This document shows, in pieces, positions 46,935 through 55,675 of a DNA stretch of 64,000 nt. Both the position numbers and the translations under genes were made by a program. How positions within the stretch are numbered: position 1 is the stretch's first letter; each line of letters starts with the position of its first letter. Source of the DNA: Arenimonas sp. (GTDB lineage: Bacteria; Pseudomonadota; Alphaproteobacteria; Rhizobiales; Rhizobiaceae); NCBI GenBank assembly GCA_019459145.1, contig JAIBEK010000032.1, positions 1 to 64,000 of the forward strand. Reading direction: 5' to 3'. The notes under the pieces are model-generated. The model searched no databases and was not told where the DNA came from. It saw only the letters and a list, made by a program, of their open reading frames with translations.

Positions 46935-49013
46935 TCAGGCGCGGCGCAACAGGGCGAGCGAACGTGGCGCAAGGGTCAGATCATGTCCCTCCGCGACGAT
47001 GTCGCCCTCGCCTTCCGGGTCGACCGTCGTCAGTTCGAGCCGCCAGTCGCCACCGCCTGTGTTTGGCAGCTTGAAGGCCATATCCGCGTCGACGGGGTTG
47101 AACAGGATGAGAATCTCGGTCCAGACTCCTTCCAGTTCGGCCAGATCATCGCGCCCGATCTTCAAGGCGAGAGGATTTCCATCGAGCCAATGCTCGGGGC
47201 GTTGGGATCCGCCCTTCACGTTGAACCAGTCGATCACCATTCCATCGCGCCAGCTTCCACGACGCAGCAGCGGCTGCTGCTTTCTGAGCGCTATCAGGCG
47301 GCGGGTGAAATCACGCAGCGCCTCGCAGCCCTGAGGCAGGTTCTCCCAATGCAGCCAGCTGATTTCGCTGTCCTGGCAATAACCATTGTTGTTGCCCATC
47401 TGCGAGCGGCCGAATTCGTCACCGGCAAGCAGCATCGGCGTCCCGTGCGAGAACATCAGCGTCGCCAGAAAATTGCGTTTCTGCCGCTCGCGAAGGGCGT
47501 TGATGCCGTCGTCTTCGGTCGGGCCTTCGGCGCCGTAATTGTGGCTGCGGTTGTCGTTGTGGCCGTCATTGTTGTCTTCGCCGTTGGCCTCGTTGTGCTT
47601 GCCGTCATACGAGACGAGATCGTTGAGGGTGAAGCCGTCATGGGCGGTGATGAAGTTGACACTCGACCAGGGGCGCCGCCCGCGCAGGTCGTAAATGTCG
47701 CCCGAACCCAAGAGGCGGGCGGCGAAATCGGGTGCGCAATTATCCCCGTTCAGCCAGTAGTCCCGGGTCGAGTCACGATACTTGTCGTTCCACTCCGCCC
47801 AGCCAGGCGGGAAGCCGCCGACCTGATATCCGCCGGGGCCGATGTCCCACGGCTCGCCGATCAGCTTGACCTTCGACAGAACCGGGTCCTGCGTGACGGC
47901 ATCGAAGAATCCTCCGCGCTGGTCGAAGCCTTCCGGCTCACGACCGAGGATCGTGCCGAGGTCGAAGCGGAAGCCGTCGACATGCATGTCTTCCGCCCAG
48001 TAGCGCAGGCTGTCCATCACCATCTGCAGCACGCGCGGATGGGAGGTGTTGACGGTGTTTCCGGTGCCGGTGTCGTTGATGTAGTAGCGATGATTGTCGG
48101 GTAGGGTGCGGTAGTAGGAGAAATTGTCGATGCCCTTGAAGGAGAGCGTCGGTCCAAGTTCGTTGCCTTCGGCGGTGTGATTGTAGACGACGTCCAGGAT
48201 CACTTCGATCCCTCCATCGTGGAAGGCGCGCACCATGTCCCTGAAGCCGGTGAGGCCCTTAGGGCCATAATAGCGTGACGCAGGGGCAAAGAAGCCAATC
48301 GTATTGTAACCCCAATAGTTCCGCAGGCCATTTTCCAACAGGTGGCTGTCATCGGGAAAGGCATGGACCGGCAGAAGCTCGATCGAGGTGATGCCGAGGC
48401 TCTTCACGTAGTCGACGGCGGCCTTGTGCCCCAAGCCCTCGAATGTGCCGCGCAGGTTCTCCGGGATTGCCGGGTTAAGCTTGGTGAAACCCTTGACATG
48501 GGTTTCATAGACGATGGTGTCCGCCCAGTGGATCTTGGGGGAACCGTTGTATTCGCGGCTGATCCGTGGATCGATGACCCGGCATTTCGGCATGTCCGAA
48601 CCATTGTCCAACGTGCTGAAGGACAGGTCCTTGTCCTCGCTGTCGATGTCGTAGCCGAAATGCCCCTTGGTCCAGGCGATGTCGCCGACGATCTCTCGCC
48701 CATAGGGGTCGAGCAGCAGCTTGTTGGGATTGAAACGGTGACCGTTGGCCGGATCATAGGGGCCATGGACGCGATAGCCGTAGAGCATGCCCGGCTTGAT
48801 GGCCGGCAAATAGCCGTGCCAAACCTCGTTGGTGTATTCCGGCAGGTCGACGCGGGCGATCTCGGTCTTGCCGCTCTCGTCATAAAGGCAGAGTTCGACC
48901 CGCTCGGCATGGGCCGAGAAGAGCGCGAAGTTCGTGCCCTCTCCATCGAAACGCGCGCCGAGCGCGTGGAATTCGCCAGGCTCCACTGCGAAATTCGTGC
49001 TGCGGGCATCCAT
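46935..49013 (-). CDS. glgX: glycogen debranching enzyme GlgX
   Basis: Isoamylase-type glycoside hydrolase (GH13) of 692 aa. N-terminal carbohydrate-binding domain (ALFSAHAERVELCLYD), then barrel motifs DVVYNHTAEG, GFRFDLGTILG with the nucleophile Asp, GEPWDIGPGG with the acid Glu and ITAHDGFTLNDLV. ATG 49013 has AAAGGAAAA upstream; the open frame continues to 49211 but that part overlaps the divergent promoter. No other glg genes are in the window. Confidence 0.95.
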   Translation of the reverse strand: MDARSTNFAVEPGEFHALGARFDGEGTNFALFSAHAERVELCLYDESGKTEIARVDLPEYTNEVWHGYLPAIKPGMLYGYRVHGPYDPANGHRFNPNKLLLDPYGREIVGDIAWTKGHFGYDIDSEDKDLSFSTLDNGSDMPKCRVIDPRISREYNGSPKIHWADTIVYETHVKGFTKLNPAIPENLRGTFEGLGHKAAVDYVKSLGITSIELLPVHAFPDDSHLLENGLRNYWGYNTIGFFAPASRYYGPKGLTGFRDMVRAFHDGGIEVILDVVYNHTAEGNELGPTLSFKGIDNFSYYRTLPDNHRYYINDTGTGNTVNTSHPRVLQMVMDSLRYWAEDMHVDGFRFDLGTILGREPEGFDQRGGFFDAVTQDPVLSKVKLIGEPWDIGPGGYQVGGFPPGWAEWNDKYRDSTRDYWLNGDNCAPDFAARLLGSGDIYDLRGRRPWSSVNFITAHDGFTLNDLVSYDGKHNEANGEDNNDGHNDNRSHNYGAEGPTEDDGINALRERQKRNFLATLMFSHGTPMLLAGDEFGRSQMGNNNGYCQDSEISWLHWENLPQGCEALRDFTRRLIALRKQQPLLRRGSWRDGMVIDWFNVKGGSQRPEHWLDGNPLALKIGRDDLAELEGVWTEILILFNPVDADMAFKLPNTGGGDWRLELTTVDPEGEGDIVAEGHDLTLAPRSLALLRRA

Positions 49014-49114
49014 CGTGATTTTCCTTTGGCGGAGAGAGGTGAGCGTGATCGCGCCTCTCAATCCCGCAGTGCGGCATTTTGTTCCGTCGGCCTCGAAAGA
49101 GTGGAGGCAATGCC

Positions 49115-49139
49115 GGAACTTTGTTGCGGCGACAGGGTT
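49115..49139 (+). promoter_or_regulatory. EcfG-type general-stress promoter
   Basis: GGAAC, 16 bases, GGTT, 45 bases upstream of the DUF3008 gene start. Confidence 0.6.
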
Positions 49140-49184
49140 GATCGAGTGGTCGCGCAGCAAGCGCGTGGCAATGAGGAGATCGAC

Positions 49185-49373
49185 ATGCCGGCAAAATCCA
49201 AGGCGCAGCAAAAGGCTGCGGGGGCGGCGCTTTCGGCCAAGCGAGGCGAAACGAAAAAGAGCGAGCTGAAGGGGGCTTCAAGGGACATGGCCAAGTCCAT
49301 GACCGAAGACGAACTCGAAGAGCTCGCTTCGACCAAACGCAAGGGCAAGCCGGAACATGTTTCCGGCAAATAG
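49185..49373 (+). CDS. small basic DUF3008-like protein
   Basis: Protein of 62 aa, very lysine-rich, starting MPAKSKAQQKAAGAALSAKRG and containing SMTEDELEELAST, the usual DUF3008 layout. It is probably partly disordered. GAGGAG upstream of the ATG. The EcfG-like promoter suggests general-stress control. The SDR gene follows after 26 bases and may be in the same transcript. Confidence 0.8.
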   Translation: MPAKSKAQQKAAGAALSAKRGETKKSELKGASRDMAKSMTEDELEELASTKRKGKPEHVSGK

Positions 49374-49399
49374 GCGGCGACCAGTACCAGGGGGACGAG

Positions 49400-50182
49400 A
49401 TGGAGTTTCACGGCAAGGTGGCGCTGGTGACAGGCGCCGGTTCGGGCATCGGCAAGGCTTCGGCGATCCTGTTGGCCGCGCGAGGCGCCTTCGTCGGCCT
49501 TTTGGGCCGAACCGAAGATGAATTGCGAGAGGTCCTGGCGGCAATCGAGAAGGCCGGTGGCCAAGGGCGGGTGCTGCTCGCCGACATCAGTGACGAAGCT
49601 GCGATGCGTGATGCCGTCGAAGGGCTGTGGTCGGTCGCGGGGCGGCTCGACATGGTCGTTGCCAATGCCGGCATCAACGGCACCTGGGCACCCATCGATG
49701 AACTGAGGCCGGAAGAATTCGACCAGACGATTTCGGTTAATCTTCGCGGCACCTACCTGACGTTGCACCACGCGGTGCCAAGGCTCAAGCGGTCGGGTGG
49801 TGGGTCGATCGTCGTCGTATCCTCGATCAACGGCACGCGGACCTTCACCTCGCCGGGGGCGACGGCCTATTCGGCGACGAAGGCGGCCCAACTTGCCATG
49901 GTGCAGCAATTGGCGCTGGAACTCGGGCAGGACAAGATCCGCATCAACGCGGTCTGCCCCGGTGCCATCTCCACGTCGATCGACGACAATACGAGGATGC
50001 GCAGTCGCGAAGATGCGGAGGTGCCCGTGCACTTCCCCGAGGGCGATATTCCGCTGACCGGAGGAAAGCCCGGCGAGGCCGAAGAGGTGGCTGAACTCAT
50101 CGCATTCCTTGTCTCCGATCGCGCGCGGCATGTCACCGGCACGCCGATCTGGATCGACGGGGGCCAGAGCCTGCTGCGCTGA
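49400..50182 (+). CDS. short-chain dehydrogenase/reductase
   Basis: NAD(P)-dependent oxidoreductase of 260 aa: cofactor motif TGAGSGIGKAS at residue 11, NAGING near 90, catalytic Ser in VVSSINGT and YSATK with Tyr/Lys near 158. Substrate cannot be told. It follows the DUF3008 gene and could share its stress promoter. Confidence 0.9.
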   Translation: MEFHGKVALVTGAGSGIGKASAILLAARGAFVGLLGRTEDELREVLAAIEKAGGQGRVLLADISDEAAMRDAVEGLWSVAGRLDMVVANAGINGTWAPIDELRPEEFDQTISVNLRGTYLTLHHAVPRLKRSGGGSIVVVSSINGTRTFTSPGATAYSATKAAQLAMVQQLALELGQDKIRINAVCPGAISTSIDDNTRMRSREDAEVPVHFPEGDIPLTGGKPGEAEEVAELIAFLVSDRARHVTGTPIWIDGGQSLLR

Positions 50183-50243
50183 CCGAGCCAGGGCTTGGCC
50201 GGTGCATTGCACCTCGGTGCAAATCGTCATCCAGAAGCGAACA

Positions 50244-50729
50244 CTAATCGGCGTCGTCCGGCGCGATATGCGCGCCGATGCCCTGGAGAAGCCAGAGCAC
50301 GAACAGGGCCAGTGCCGTGGCGACCAGGCTGATGTGCCAGAAACCGAGACCGGCGGCGAGGCCGATCGAACCGGAAAACCATAGGCCGGCCCCGGTCGTG
50401 AGGCCGCGAACCTCGCCCTTGGAAAATACGATCATGCCGGCGGCGAGGAAGGCCACGCCGGCGGTGATGGCCTCAATCAGGCGGAGCGGATCGACGCGGG
50501 CGGCCTCGCCCTGAAACGCTTCGTGATGGGCGATCTCGATCGTGAGAATGGCCACGATGGCGCTGGAGAGACAGACCAGGATATGGGTGCGAAGCCCCGC
50601 GGCCGTGTTCTTGCGCTCACGCTCGAAGCCGATTGCCGCTCCACAAACCATGGCGATCAGCAGCCTCATGATGATTACGGAGAGCGGCAGGGTGGTCTGC
50701 GTGGCAAAATATGGATCGAGTTCCGGCAT
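50244..50729 (-). CDS. MgtC/SapB-family membrane protein
   Basis: Membrane protein of 161 aa, about four to five segments, with MRLLIAMVCGAAIGFERERKN and LRTHILVCLSSAI motifs of MgtC. It lacks the C-terminal ACT-like domain of long MgtC. MgtC proteins act in low magnesium or acid survival. Convergent with the SDR gene; a short GGTGCA palindrome lies between them at 50201-50213. Confidence 0.88.
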   Translation of the reverse strand: MPELDPYFATQTTLPLSVIIMRLLIAMVCGAAIGFERERKNTAAGLRTHILVCLSSAIVAILTIEIAHHEAFQGEAARVDPLRLIEAITAGVAFLAAGMIVFSKGEVRGLTTGAGLWFSGSIGLAAGLGFWHISLVATALALFVLWLLQGIGAHIAPDDAD

Positions 50730-50777
50730 GGGTGGAATCCTCGAGGGCGACGGATGATTGTCGCCTGGAAACGGTAG

Positions 50778-50806
50778 AGGACGCGCCGGCTGGAGCCGGC
50801 ACGTCC
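50778..50806 (-). terminator. GC-rich hairpin after the stress-type gene
   Basis: Stem GGACG-C-GCCGGCT pairing with AGCCGGC-A-CGTCC, loop of two bases, no good T-run. It lies downstream of the 50831-51217 gene on the minus strand. Confidence 0.45.
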
Positions 50807-50830
50807 CGTTATCTTCCGTTGAAGAAGGCT

Positions 50831-51217
50831 CTAATGGCGATTGGCGCCAGCGGTCGAGGAATAGGTGGCCGAAACCGGGTCGCTGGCGGGGAAGGTATCG
50901 ATCAGGCCTTCATCGACCTGCTGGTCCAATTCCGCTTCATCCTGGGCGCGACGGGCGCTGAGAACGGCGTCCGATACGCTGTCATCGCCTTCCTGCGACG
51001 GCGTGCGGGCATTCTCCTTCATGGGTTCTGCGCCGAACGATCCGACCTGCACCAGCAGTGCACGCGCCTTTTCAAGGGCATTGTCACGGCTCAGTTCGCC
51101 GCTCTGACCCTGTTTCATCCGTACCGAAACGACTTCGCCTCCGTCACCGACGAATTCGACGGTGAAGCCCGGTACGCCGCCCATGTCTTCATGAACCTGT
51201 GTATCAATGATCTGCAT
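50831..51217 (-). CDS. conserved hypothetical protein, likely general-stress gene
   Basis: Protein of 128 aa. N-terminal half is a beta-rich segment (GGVPGFTVEFVGDGGEVVSV); the C-terminal half ends with VDEGLIDTFPASDPVSATY. The TFPASDP motif recurs in small stress proteins of proteobacteria. ATG 51217 has GGAG eight bases upstream. A near-perfect EcfG promoter lies 30 bases before it. Function is unknown. Confidence 0.75.
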   Translation of the reverse strand: MQIIDTQVHEDMGGVPGFTVEFVGDGGEVVSVRMKQGQSGELSRDNALEKARALLVQVGSFGAEPMKENARTPSQEGDDSVSDAVLSARRAQDEAELDQQVDEGLIDTFPASDPVSATYSSTAGANRH

Positions 51218-51248
51218 GGCAGTTCTCCATCTTGGCAATCCGAATAGG

Positions 51249-51273
51249 AACGCCTGGATGGGCGACAGGTTCC
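51249..51273 (-). promoter_or_regulatory. EcfG-type general-stress promoter (best match)
   Basis: Read on the minus strand: GGAAC, 16 bases, CGTT, which is the exact recalled consensus, placed correctly for the 51217 start. Confidence 0.75.
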
Positions 51274-51450
51274 ATCGCCGATCGGCGATATGACGGTCCT
51301 TGATGAATTTGAAGGGTGAGCAAGCGGGTTACCACCGCTGATAGCCCCGGTGTAGAGCGAAACCCTTTGTTTACCAAGTTGTTCGCGAATTGATTAAAAG
51401 CTGAAACAAACTTCGAGTTGCAGGCGTTGTGCGGTCAAAGGAGTAAAGCC

Positions 51451-51843
51451 ATGCCGCTCAGAAACGGAATTCAGACCGATACGATCCTCATCGTCGAGGA
51501 TGACGTCTTCATTTCCATGGATGCCGCCGACAGTGTTTCGCGGGCCGGGGTCAATGTCGTGACGGCCGAGACGGTCCATGATGCACTCGACATTCTCGAG
51601 AACGAGGACATCTCGGCCGCCATCCTGGACTTCCAGGTTCGCGACGGCGCGGTTACGCCGATCGTCGAGGAATTGCGCAGGAAGGGCATTCCCTTTCGGA
51701 TCGTGTCAGGCTCGCCGCTTGCCGAAATTGCCGCCAAGGGTATTCCGACCGGCCTTTGCGCGCCGAAGCCAGCCGACTATTTCAAGGTGCTTGTCTCGCT
51801 GATCAGCGACCGGCCCTGGACAGCGCTGCGCCCGAGCCATTGA
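51451..51843 (+). CDS. single-domain response regulator receiver
   Basis: Protein of 130 aa consisting of one receiver domain: acidic pair in ILIVEDDVFI near residue 16, phospho-acceptor Asp in AAILDFQVRD near 60, Ser/Thr in RIVSGSP and Lys in CAPKPADYF. No output domain. AAAGGAG upstream of the ATG. No kinase is adjacent. It could feed a phosphorelay, perhaps the general stress response; this is inferred. Confidence 0.88.
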   Translation: MPLRNGIQTDTILIVEDDVFISMDAADSVSRAGVNVVTAETVHDALDILENEDISAAILDFQVRDGAVTPIVEELRRKGIPFRIVSGSPLAEIAAKGIPTGLCAPKPADYFKVLVSLISDRPWTALRPSH

Positions 51844-51847
51844 TCGT

Positions 51848-51865
51848 GCGCCCCCTCATGGGCGC
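51848..51865. terminator. small bidirectional hairpin between the receiver and ribE genes
   Basis: GCGCCC and GGGCGC arms with a 6-base loop, between convergent stops, overlapping the ribE stop codon. Confidence 0.4.
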
Positions 51866-52476
51866 TTGTCGAGAAGGCGTGTCAGCGTGCGCTCGACCAC
51901 ATCGACCATCACCATCGTCTGGTGATCGACTTCGATATTCAAACGGTCGCCCGGCTTGTAGCGCGGAAATGTCGTCTGCCGCAGCGTTTCCGGGATGAGA
52001 TTGATCTGAAAGACGTCGCCTTCAGCCTCTGCCACGGTCAGGCTGGCGCCGTTCACTGCGAGAAAACCGCGCGGGAAGATATATTTTGACCAGTCCTGCG
52101 GCACGGAGAAGCGAACGAAGGCGCCCGGCATTTCGCTTTTGGCCGCGACAAGCGTGGCCGTGGTGGCAATATGCCCGGCGATCGCGTGGCCGCCATTTTC
52201 ATCCGTGGGCTTGGCCGAGCGCTCGATGTTGACGCTGTCACCGATTGTCAGGTCGCCGAGATTGGTCCGCTCCAGAGTTGCATCCATCGCATCGAATGTC
52301 ACAGTGGTGCCGTTGATCGACGTCGCCGACAGGCAGACGCCCTCGACCGAGACGCTGCCGCCGATCTGCAATCCTTCGACCAGGCGTTCGGGAAACGCGA
52401 TGTGAAATTCGGTGTAGCCGTCATGGCGGACGATGTTGATGACGGGGGCAACCGCCTGAACGATACCGGTATACAT
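51856..52476 (-). CDS. ribE: riboflavin synthase alpha chain (Escherichia coli-like type)
   Basis: Enzyme of 206 aa that dismutates two lumazines to riboflavin, with two lumazine-binding repeats: MYTGIVQ start, EGVCLSA, GGHAIAGHIATTATL in the first and AVNGASLTVAEAEGD, NLIPETLRQTTF in the second. The GH..GHI.TTA form and the Q in TGIVQ look closer to the E. coli enzyme than to the usual rhizobial one. No FMN riboswitch was seen upstream. It is not near other rib genes. Confidence 0.88.
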   Translation of the reverse strand: MYTGIVQAVAPVINIVRHDGYTEFHIAFPERLVEGLQIGGSVSVEGVCLSATSINGTTVTFDAMDATLERTNLGDLTIGDSVNIERSAKPTDENGGHAIAGHIATTATLVAAKSEMPGAFVRFSVPQDWSKYIFPRGFLAVNGASLTVAEAEGDVFQINLIPETLRQTTFPRYKPGDRLNIEVDHQTMVMVDVVERTLTRLLDKRP

Positions 52477-52717
52477 GTCTCTTCCTGTGTTCTGCGCCCG
52501 GTGCCTGAGCGCCTGTAGCGGTCTGCGGCAAAGGTAATGTCCGGCTCGGCAAAGACAACCATCTAAACGGGACACTGTGTCAAGTTTTCCGCACCGGCCG
52601 GCGCCGGCGTCCAGGCTCGATCTTGCCCTGGTCAAAGCACGGGCGCTATAGCTCAGCATTGCTGTTGCGGGGCAAACAATTTCTTTGATCTGTCACGAAG
52701 GGACGCTAGGCTCGGGC

Positions 52718-53641
52718 ATGTCGAAAATTCTCTCCATCGCGCTCAATCCCGCCATCGATATTTCCAGTGACGCCGACAAGGTGCGGCACACTCACAAGAC
52801 CCGCACCCATAACCAGCGCCAGCATGCCGGTGGCGGCGGCATCAATGTCGCGCGGGTGATCGTCGAGCTGGGGGGCGATTGCGATTTGCTCTATCTGTCG
52901 GGCGGCGCCACTGGCACCCTTCTCGAGGCCATGCTGCGTCCCCTGGGCATTCGCCAGCATGCGTTTCCGATCCACGACCCCGTGCGGGTCGCCTACAATG
53001 TGCGCGAACTCTCGACCAATCTCGAATATCGTTTCGTGCCGGAAGGGCCGCAGGTCACCGAGGCGGAACTGGAGCCGGTCTTCGAGCTTCTGGAAAACAC
53101 GGATGCGGATTATATCGTGGCCAGCGGCAGCCTTCCGCGCGGCGTTGGTGACGGTACCTATGCGCGCATGGCCGAAATTGCCGCCGCCAAGAAAGCCCGC
53201 CTTATCCTCGACACATCCGGCGAGGCTTTGCACGAGACGCTGTCGAAGGCGAACGTCTTCCTCGTCAAGCCGAGCCTTGGCGAACTGGCGAGCTTCGTCG
53301 GTCAGAAGATCGATCACGACAATGCGGGATCTGCCGCCCAGGCCGTCGTGCGCAGCGGGGCCGCGGACTATATCGCGGTCACGCTGGGCGGTGACGGTGC
53401 GATCCTCGTCGGTGCCGACATGATCCAGCGGGTGCCGGCGATCGAAGTACCGATCCAATCCGCCGTCGGTGCGGGCGACAGTTTCGTCGCGGCGATGACC
53501 TGGTCACTGGCGGAGGGCCACGACATCGGCGAGGCATTCCGCTTTGGCCTGGCAGCCGGGGCCGCCGCGGTCATGACATCGGGGACGGAGCTATGCCGTC
53601 GTGCGGACGTGCTGGCCCTTTACGAGGCCAACAAGGGTTGA
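52718..53641 (+). CDS. PfkB-family sugar-phosphate kinase (1-/6-phosphofructokinase type)
   Basis: Kinase of 307 aa: N-terminal GGGGINVARVIVELGG, middle VASGSLPRGV, and catalytic GAGDSFVAAM near residue 250. Resembles the phosphofructokinase/tagatose-phosphate kinase group (PfkB, FruK, LacC). No Entner-Doudoroff or PTS genes are next to it. It converges with the sugar ABC operon, suggesting a part in hexose use. Confidence 0.87.
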   Translation: MSKILSIALNPAIDISSDADKVRHTHKTRTHNQRQHAGGGGINVARVIVELGGDCDLLYLSGGATGTLLEAMLRPLGIRQHAFPIHDPVRVAYNVRELSTNLEYRFVPEGPQVTEAELEPVFELLENTDADYIVASGSLPRGVGDGTYARMAEIAAAKKARLILDTSGEALHETLSKANVFLVKPSLGELASFVGQKIDHDNAGSAAQAVVRSGAADYIAVTLGGDGAILVGADMIQRVPAIEVPIQSAVGAGDSFVAAMTWSLAEGHDIGEAFRFGLAAGAAAVMTSGTELCRRADVLALYEANKG

Positions 53642-53667
53642 GCTTCGCTGTCTGAACCGCCAACCGC

Positions 53668-54777
53668 CTAGAGCCGCATGCCGGTCTTCCCGTCGAACAG
53701 CTTGGCCTTGCCCATATTGACCTCGAAACGGAAGATATCGCCGGGCTTGACGCGCTCTTCGGGCCTCACCCGGGCGATCGCTTCCATTCCGCCGAGCGTG
53801 AAGACCAGCATCGTATCCGGACCGGTCGGCTCGACCACGTCGACGGCGCGCTCGAAGACGAACAGGTCGGATTGCGGCGCGCCGTGGGCACCGACATGGG
53901 TGATCGTTTCGGGGCGGAGGCCGAGATGGATCTCCTCGCCCTCTCGTCCCTTGACCTTTGCCGCCTGCTCCGGCCCGAGGGGAAAGCGGATCGTGCCTTC
54001 CTCGTCGGCGACGTCGATCGCATAGCCCTCCTCGTTGACGACCTTGCCCTTGACGATGTTCATCGACGGCGAGCCCATGAAGCCTGCGACGAAAAGGTCG
54101 ACGGGATTTTCATAGATCTCCTCGGGCGTGCCGAACTGGCGGACATGGCCGTTGTCCATGACGGCGATGCGCGAGGCGAGCGTCATGGCCTCGATCTGAT
54201 CGTGGGTCACGTAGACGATGGTCTTGCCGAGGCGCAGGTGCAGTTTCTTCACTTCCGTGCGCATTTCGATGCGCAGCTTGGCGTCGAGGTTGGAGAGGGG
54301 CTCGTCGAACAGGAAGACGTCCGGGTTGCGCACCAGGGCGCGCCCCATGGCGACGCGCTGGCGCTGGCCCCCTGAGAGTTGCCCCGGCTTGCGGTCGAGA
54401 AGCTGCTCGATATGCAGAAGCTGGGAGACATCGGCGAGCGCCTTGTCCTGCACGGCGCGATCGACACCACGGGTCTGCATGCCGAAGGTGATGTTCTCCT
54501 GCACGGTCTTGGTTGGATAGAGCGCATAGGACTGGAACACCATGGCGATGTTGCGGTCCTTCGGCGGCACGTCGTTGACCAGCGTATCGCCGATGCGGAT
54601 CTCGCCGCTGGTCAGGGTCTCCAGTCCGGCGATGAGGTTGAGCAGGGTCGACTTGCCGCAGCCGGACGGCCCGACCAGCACGACGAATTCGCCGTCGTCG
54701 AGATCGATGCTTACCCCCTTGATGACTTCGACATTGCCGAATTTCTTCCAGACGTCGCGCAGTTCGACTTTCGCCAT
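53668..54777 (-). CDS. sugar ABC transporter ATP-binding protein (MalK/UgpC type)
   Basis: ATPase of 369 aa. Walker A GPSGCGKST, Q-loop VFQSYALYPT, signature LSGGQRQRVAMGRA, Walker B VFLFDEPLSNLDAKL, switch His in VYVTHDQIEA. The C-terminal 130 residues are the TOBE regulatory domain. Last gene of the importer operon; one ATPase for both permeases. Confidence 0.95.
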   Translation of the reverse strand: MAKVELRDVWKKFGNVEVIKGVSIDLDDGEFVVLVGPSGCGKSTLLNLIAGLETLTSGEIRIGDTLVNDVPPKDRNIAMVFQSYALYPTKTVQENITFGMQTRGVDRAVQDKALADVSQLLHIEQLLDRKPGQLSGGQRQRVAMGRALVRNPDVFLFDEPLSNLDAKLRIEMRTEVKKLHLRLGKTIVYVTHDQIEAMTLASRIAVMDNGHVRQFGTPEEIYENPVDLFVAGFMGSPSMNIVKGKVVNEEGYAIDVADEEGTIRFPLGPEQAAKVKGREGEEIHLGLRPETITHVGAHGAPQSDLFVFERAVDVVEPTGPDTMLVFTLGGMEAIARVRPEERVKPGDIFRFEVNMGKAKLFDGKTGMRL

Positions 54778-54781
54778 TTCA

Positions 54782-55675
54782 TCACCCTTTCACGGCACCT
54801 GCGGCCAGTCCGCGCACGAAGTATTTGCCCGCCACGATGTAGACGAGGAGGGTCGGCAGGGCCGCGATGATCGCCGCCGCCATGTCGACATTGTATTCCT
54901 TCACACCGGTGCTTGACGCGACGATATTGTTGAGTGCGACCGTCACCGGATTGCTGTCGCCGACCGTGAACGCCACGCCGAACAGGAAGTCGTTCCAGAT
55001 CTGCGTGAACTGCCAGATGACGGCGACGACGATGGTCGGCAGAGACATGGGCAGCAGCAGGGTGAAGAAGATGCGGAAGAAGCCGGCGCCATCGATCTTT
55101 GCCGCATGGACGATGCCGTCCGACACGCCGACGAAGAAATTGCGGAAGAACAACGTGGTGAAGGCGAGACCATAGACCGTGTGCACCAGGATCAGGCCGT
55201 AGACGCTGCCGGCGAGGCCGAGATAGCCGAGCATGCGGGCCATCGGCAGAAGCACGACCTGGAAGGGGATGAACGAGCCGAACAGCATCAGCGCGAAGAT
55301 GAAGTCGGCTCCGCGAAACTTCCATTTGGTGAGGGCATAGCCATTGAGCGCGCCGAGCAGGGTGGAAATGGCGACCGCCGGAACGACCATCAGGATCGAG
55401 TTCATGAAATAGGGCTGCAGCCCGGTGCAGCGCACGCCGACGCAGGCCGAGCTCCAGGCCTTTTCCCAGGCGGCGAAGGTCACGTCCTTCGGCAGGCTGA
55501 TCAGCGACGAGGTGCGGATCTCTTCGAGCGATTTCAACGAGGTCGAGATCATCACGAAGAGCGGCATCAGATAGTAGAGGCAGAAGAGCCCGAGGATGGC
55601 GAACAGCAGCAGCCTTAGCAGCGTGTTCTTGAGACCCTTGGGACGGACGATGCCGGAGGTGGCGGCTTTGCTCAT
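54782..55675 (-). CDS. sugar ABC transporter permease (MalG type)
   Basis: Permease of 297 aa with six segments and the EAA loop (AAKIDGAGFFRIFFTLLLP). An insert CVGVRCTGLQPYF after the first periplasmic loop is seen in glucose/mannose-type permeases. ATGA overlap with the upstream permease gene. Confidence 0.94.
   Translation of the reverse strand: MSKAATSGIVRPKGLKNTLLRLLLFAILGLFCLYYLMPLFVMISTSLKSLEEIRTSSLISLPKDVTFAAWEKAWSSACVGVRCTGLQPYFMNSILMVVPAVAISTLLGALNGYALTKWKFRGADFIFALMLFGSFIPFQVVLLPMARMLGYLGLAGSVYGLILVHTVYGLAFTTLFFRNFFVGVSDGIVHAAKIDGAGFFRIFFTLLLPMSLPTIVVAVIWQFTQIWNDFLFGVAFTVGDSNPVTVALNNIVASSTGVKEYNVDMAAAIIAALPTLLVYIVAGKYFVRGLAAGAVKG

Noticed and set aside
52477..52680. FMN riboswitch upstream of the riboflavin synthase
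   Set aside because: The conserved RFN-element blocks are not present on either strand.
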